Of a DNA stretch of 64,000 nt, positions 63,506 to 64,000 are shown piece after piece (within the stretch, counting starts at the first letter, position 1; each line of letters starts with the position of its first letter). The notes under the pieces are model-generated. The model did no database searches. It was not told the origin of the DNA and worked only from the letters and a program-made list of their open reading frames with translations. This DNA is from an uncultured Pirellulaceae bacterium (GTDB lineage Bacteria; Planctomycetota; Planctomycetia; Pirellulales; Pirellulaceae). Location: assembly GCA_937928555.1 (NCBI GenBank), contig CALFWR010000002.1, forward strand, positions 164,933 to 228,932. Reading direction: 5' to 3'. The position numbers and the translations under genes were made by a program.

Positions 63506-63692
63506 CCCGGATTATTCACGACGACGGGCGTTGATTCTACGTCTGGCCAACGGGAGCAAGGGAAAAGCTGAATTTCAACAAGAAATGTGAATCATCCGGT
63601 AGACGAAAACCACAGCGATCGTTTCATCGTATCTGAGTCGCTGATCACTGTTGGAACTGATTCTGACGCCCACGCCTCGTGAATAATCCGGG
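63506..63692 (-). repeat. 187-bp MITE-like element, interior type A, inverted
   Basis: It is close to 12174 and 49200. It is flanked by ATTAG on both sides, a perfect 5-bp direct duplication. The RHS fragment follows at once. Confidence 0.9.
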
Positions 63693-63717
63693 ATTAGAGA
63701 TGACGCCATTCGATTGA

Positions 63718-64000
63718 GGGCTGCGCTGGCGACACTTCTCGATAGCTGAGATGCACGCTGGGACATTGCTTGTGCAAAAGAATATGGCTGGCCCCAATCT
63801 GGATCAGATCGATGCCCGGGGTAACAGTAGCAGCCAAAGCTACGATGCGCGTGGACGGATGACGGCGCAAACCGACAGAGCAGGCAAAGTCACCAGTCGA
63901 TCTTACGACCTGGAAGGCCGCTTGCTGACGCTCACCGACGCGGAAAACCGCAGCACGGTTTACACCTACGATATCCTTGGCCGCCGCAAGACCGCAACGC
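63718..64000 (+). pseudogene. RHS/YD-repeat protein fragment (5'-truncated, runs off window)
   Basis: The open frame begins after a stop at 63715-63717, and from about 63800 encodes YD repeats: DARGNSSSQSYDARGRMTAQ, TDRAGKVTSRSYDLEGRL and TYDILGRRKTAT. The nearest starts are ATG at 63751 and 63784, only a few codons before the first repeat, and no signal peptide or N-terminal domain is present. RHS proteins are usually over 1000 aa, so the 5' part appears lost, possibly when the repeat at 63506 inserted. A short but functional ORF cannot be ruled out since the 3' part is outside. Confidence 0.7.

Overview
The window looks like a marine or freshwater planctomycete of the Pirellulales type (Rhodopirellula-like). 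The evidence is the combination of paired DUF1501 and DUF1549/DUF1553 cytochrome proteins, a TIGR03000-repeat protein, two DUF1559 pseudopilin-like proteins, three PEP-CTERM proteins, an FGly sulfatase, sulfotransferases, and sigma/anti-sigma and Ser/Thr-kinase modules. No rRNA, tRNA, CRISPR array, phage module or recognisable transposase gene was found.

Layout. 1-9200: a partial secreted protein, a DUF1549-DUF1501 pair, and a minus-strand cluster of an unknown protein, a SNF2 helicase and a sulfotransferase. 9.4-17.7 kb: a small unknown gene with a clear promoter and terminator, a PEP-CTERM beta-rich protein, a sigma2-like protein translationally linked to a membrane Ser/Thr kinase, then a repeat cluster and a small membrane protein. 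17.8-25 kb: a lipoprotein, a very large LptC/LptA-like protein, KdsC, and a large secreted protein of unknown function. 25.3-29 kb: a small unknown gene, a kinase with a degenerate receiver domain, and a Gly/Ser-rich TIGR03000 protein. 29.2-35.3 kb: hydrolase, DUF2752, TrkH, an unknown membrane protein and PrmC in a tight minus-strand array, then two membrane-anchored unknowns. 35.6-41 kb: an RNA-end-processing neighbourhood with a DRB0094-type RNA ligase, a DUF188 protein, an SDR, a second RNA ligase and an HD-polynucleotide kinase fusion. 41-47 kb: a sulfatase, DUF1549 and DUF1501 operon. 47.4-60.5 kb: TPR-like sulfotransferase, HTTM protein and partner, DUF218, DUF1559, an ECF sigma/anti-sigma pair, a spondin-like PEP-CTERM protein, DUF971 and AMP ligase, AlkA-type glycosylase, an unknown, and an LplA-type ligase. 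60.5-64 kb: direct repeats, a cobalamin riboswitch reading into a DUF1559 and PEP-CTERM operon, and a 5'-truncated RHS/YD-repeat fragment.

The most distinctive sequence-level signal is a family of 187-188 bp elements (8 near-complete copies plus remnants) with imperfect terminal inverted repeats starting CCCGGATTATTCACGA. Several are flanked by 5-bp direct duplications, so they behave like MITEs. Five genes in the window also end in a stop codon embedded in TRATCCGGG, the 9-bp tip of that element. The two most interesting biological systems are the RNA-repair cluster at 35.6-41 kb, which carries a candidate structured RNA in its one large gap, and the B12-riboswitch-controlled pseudopilin/PEP-CTERM operon at 61.2-63.4 kb.

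Start sites were moved from the longest possible ORF wherever a better ribosome-binding site, signal peptide or 4-bp ATGA overlap supported it. Family names rest on motif recognition by eye, without database searches.
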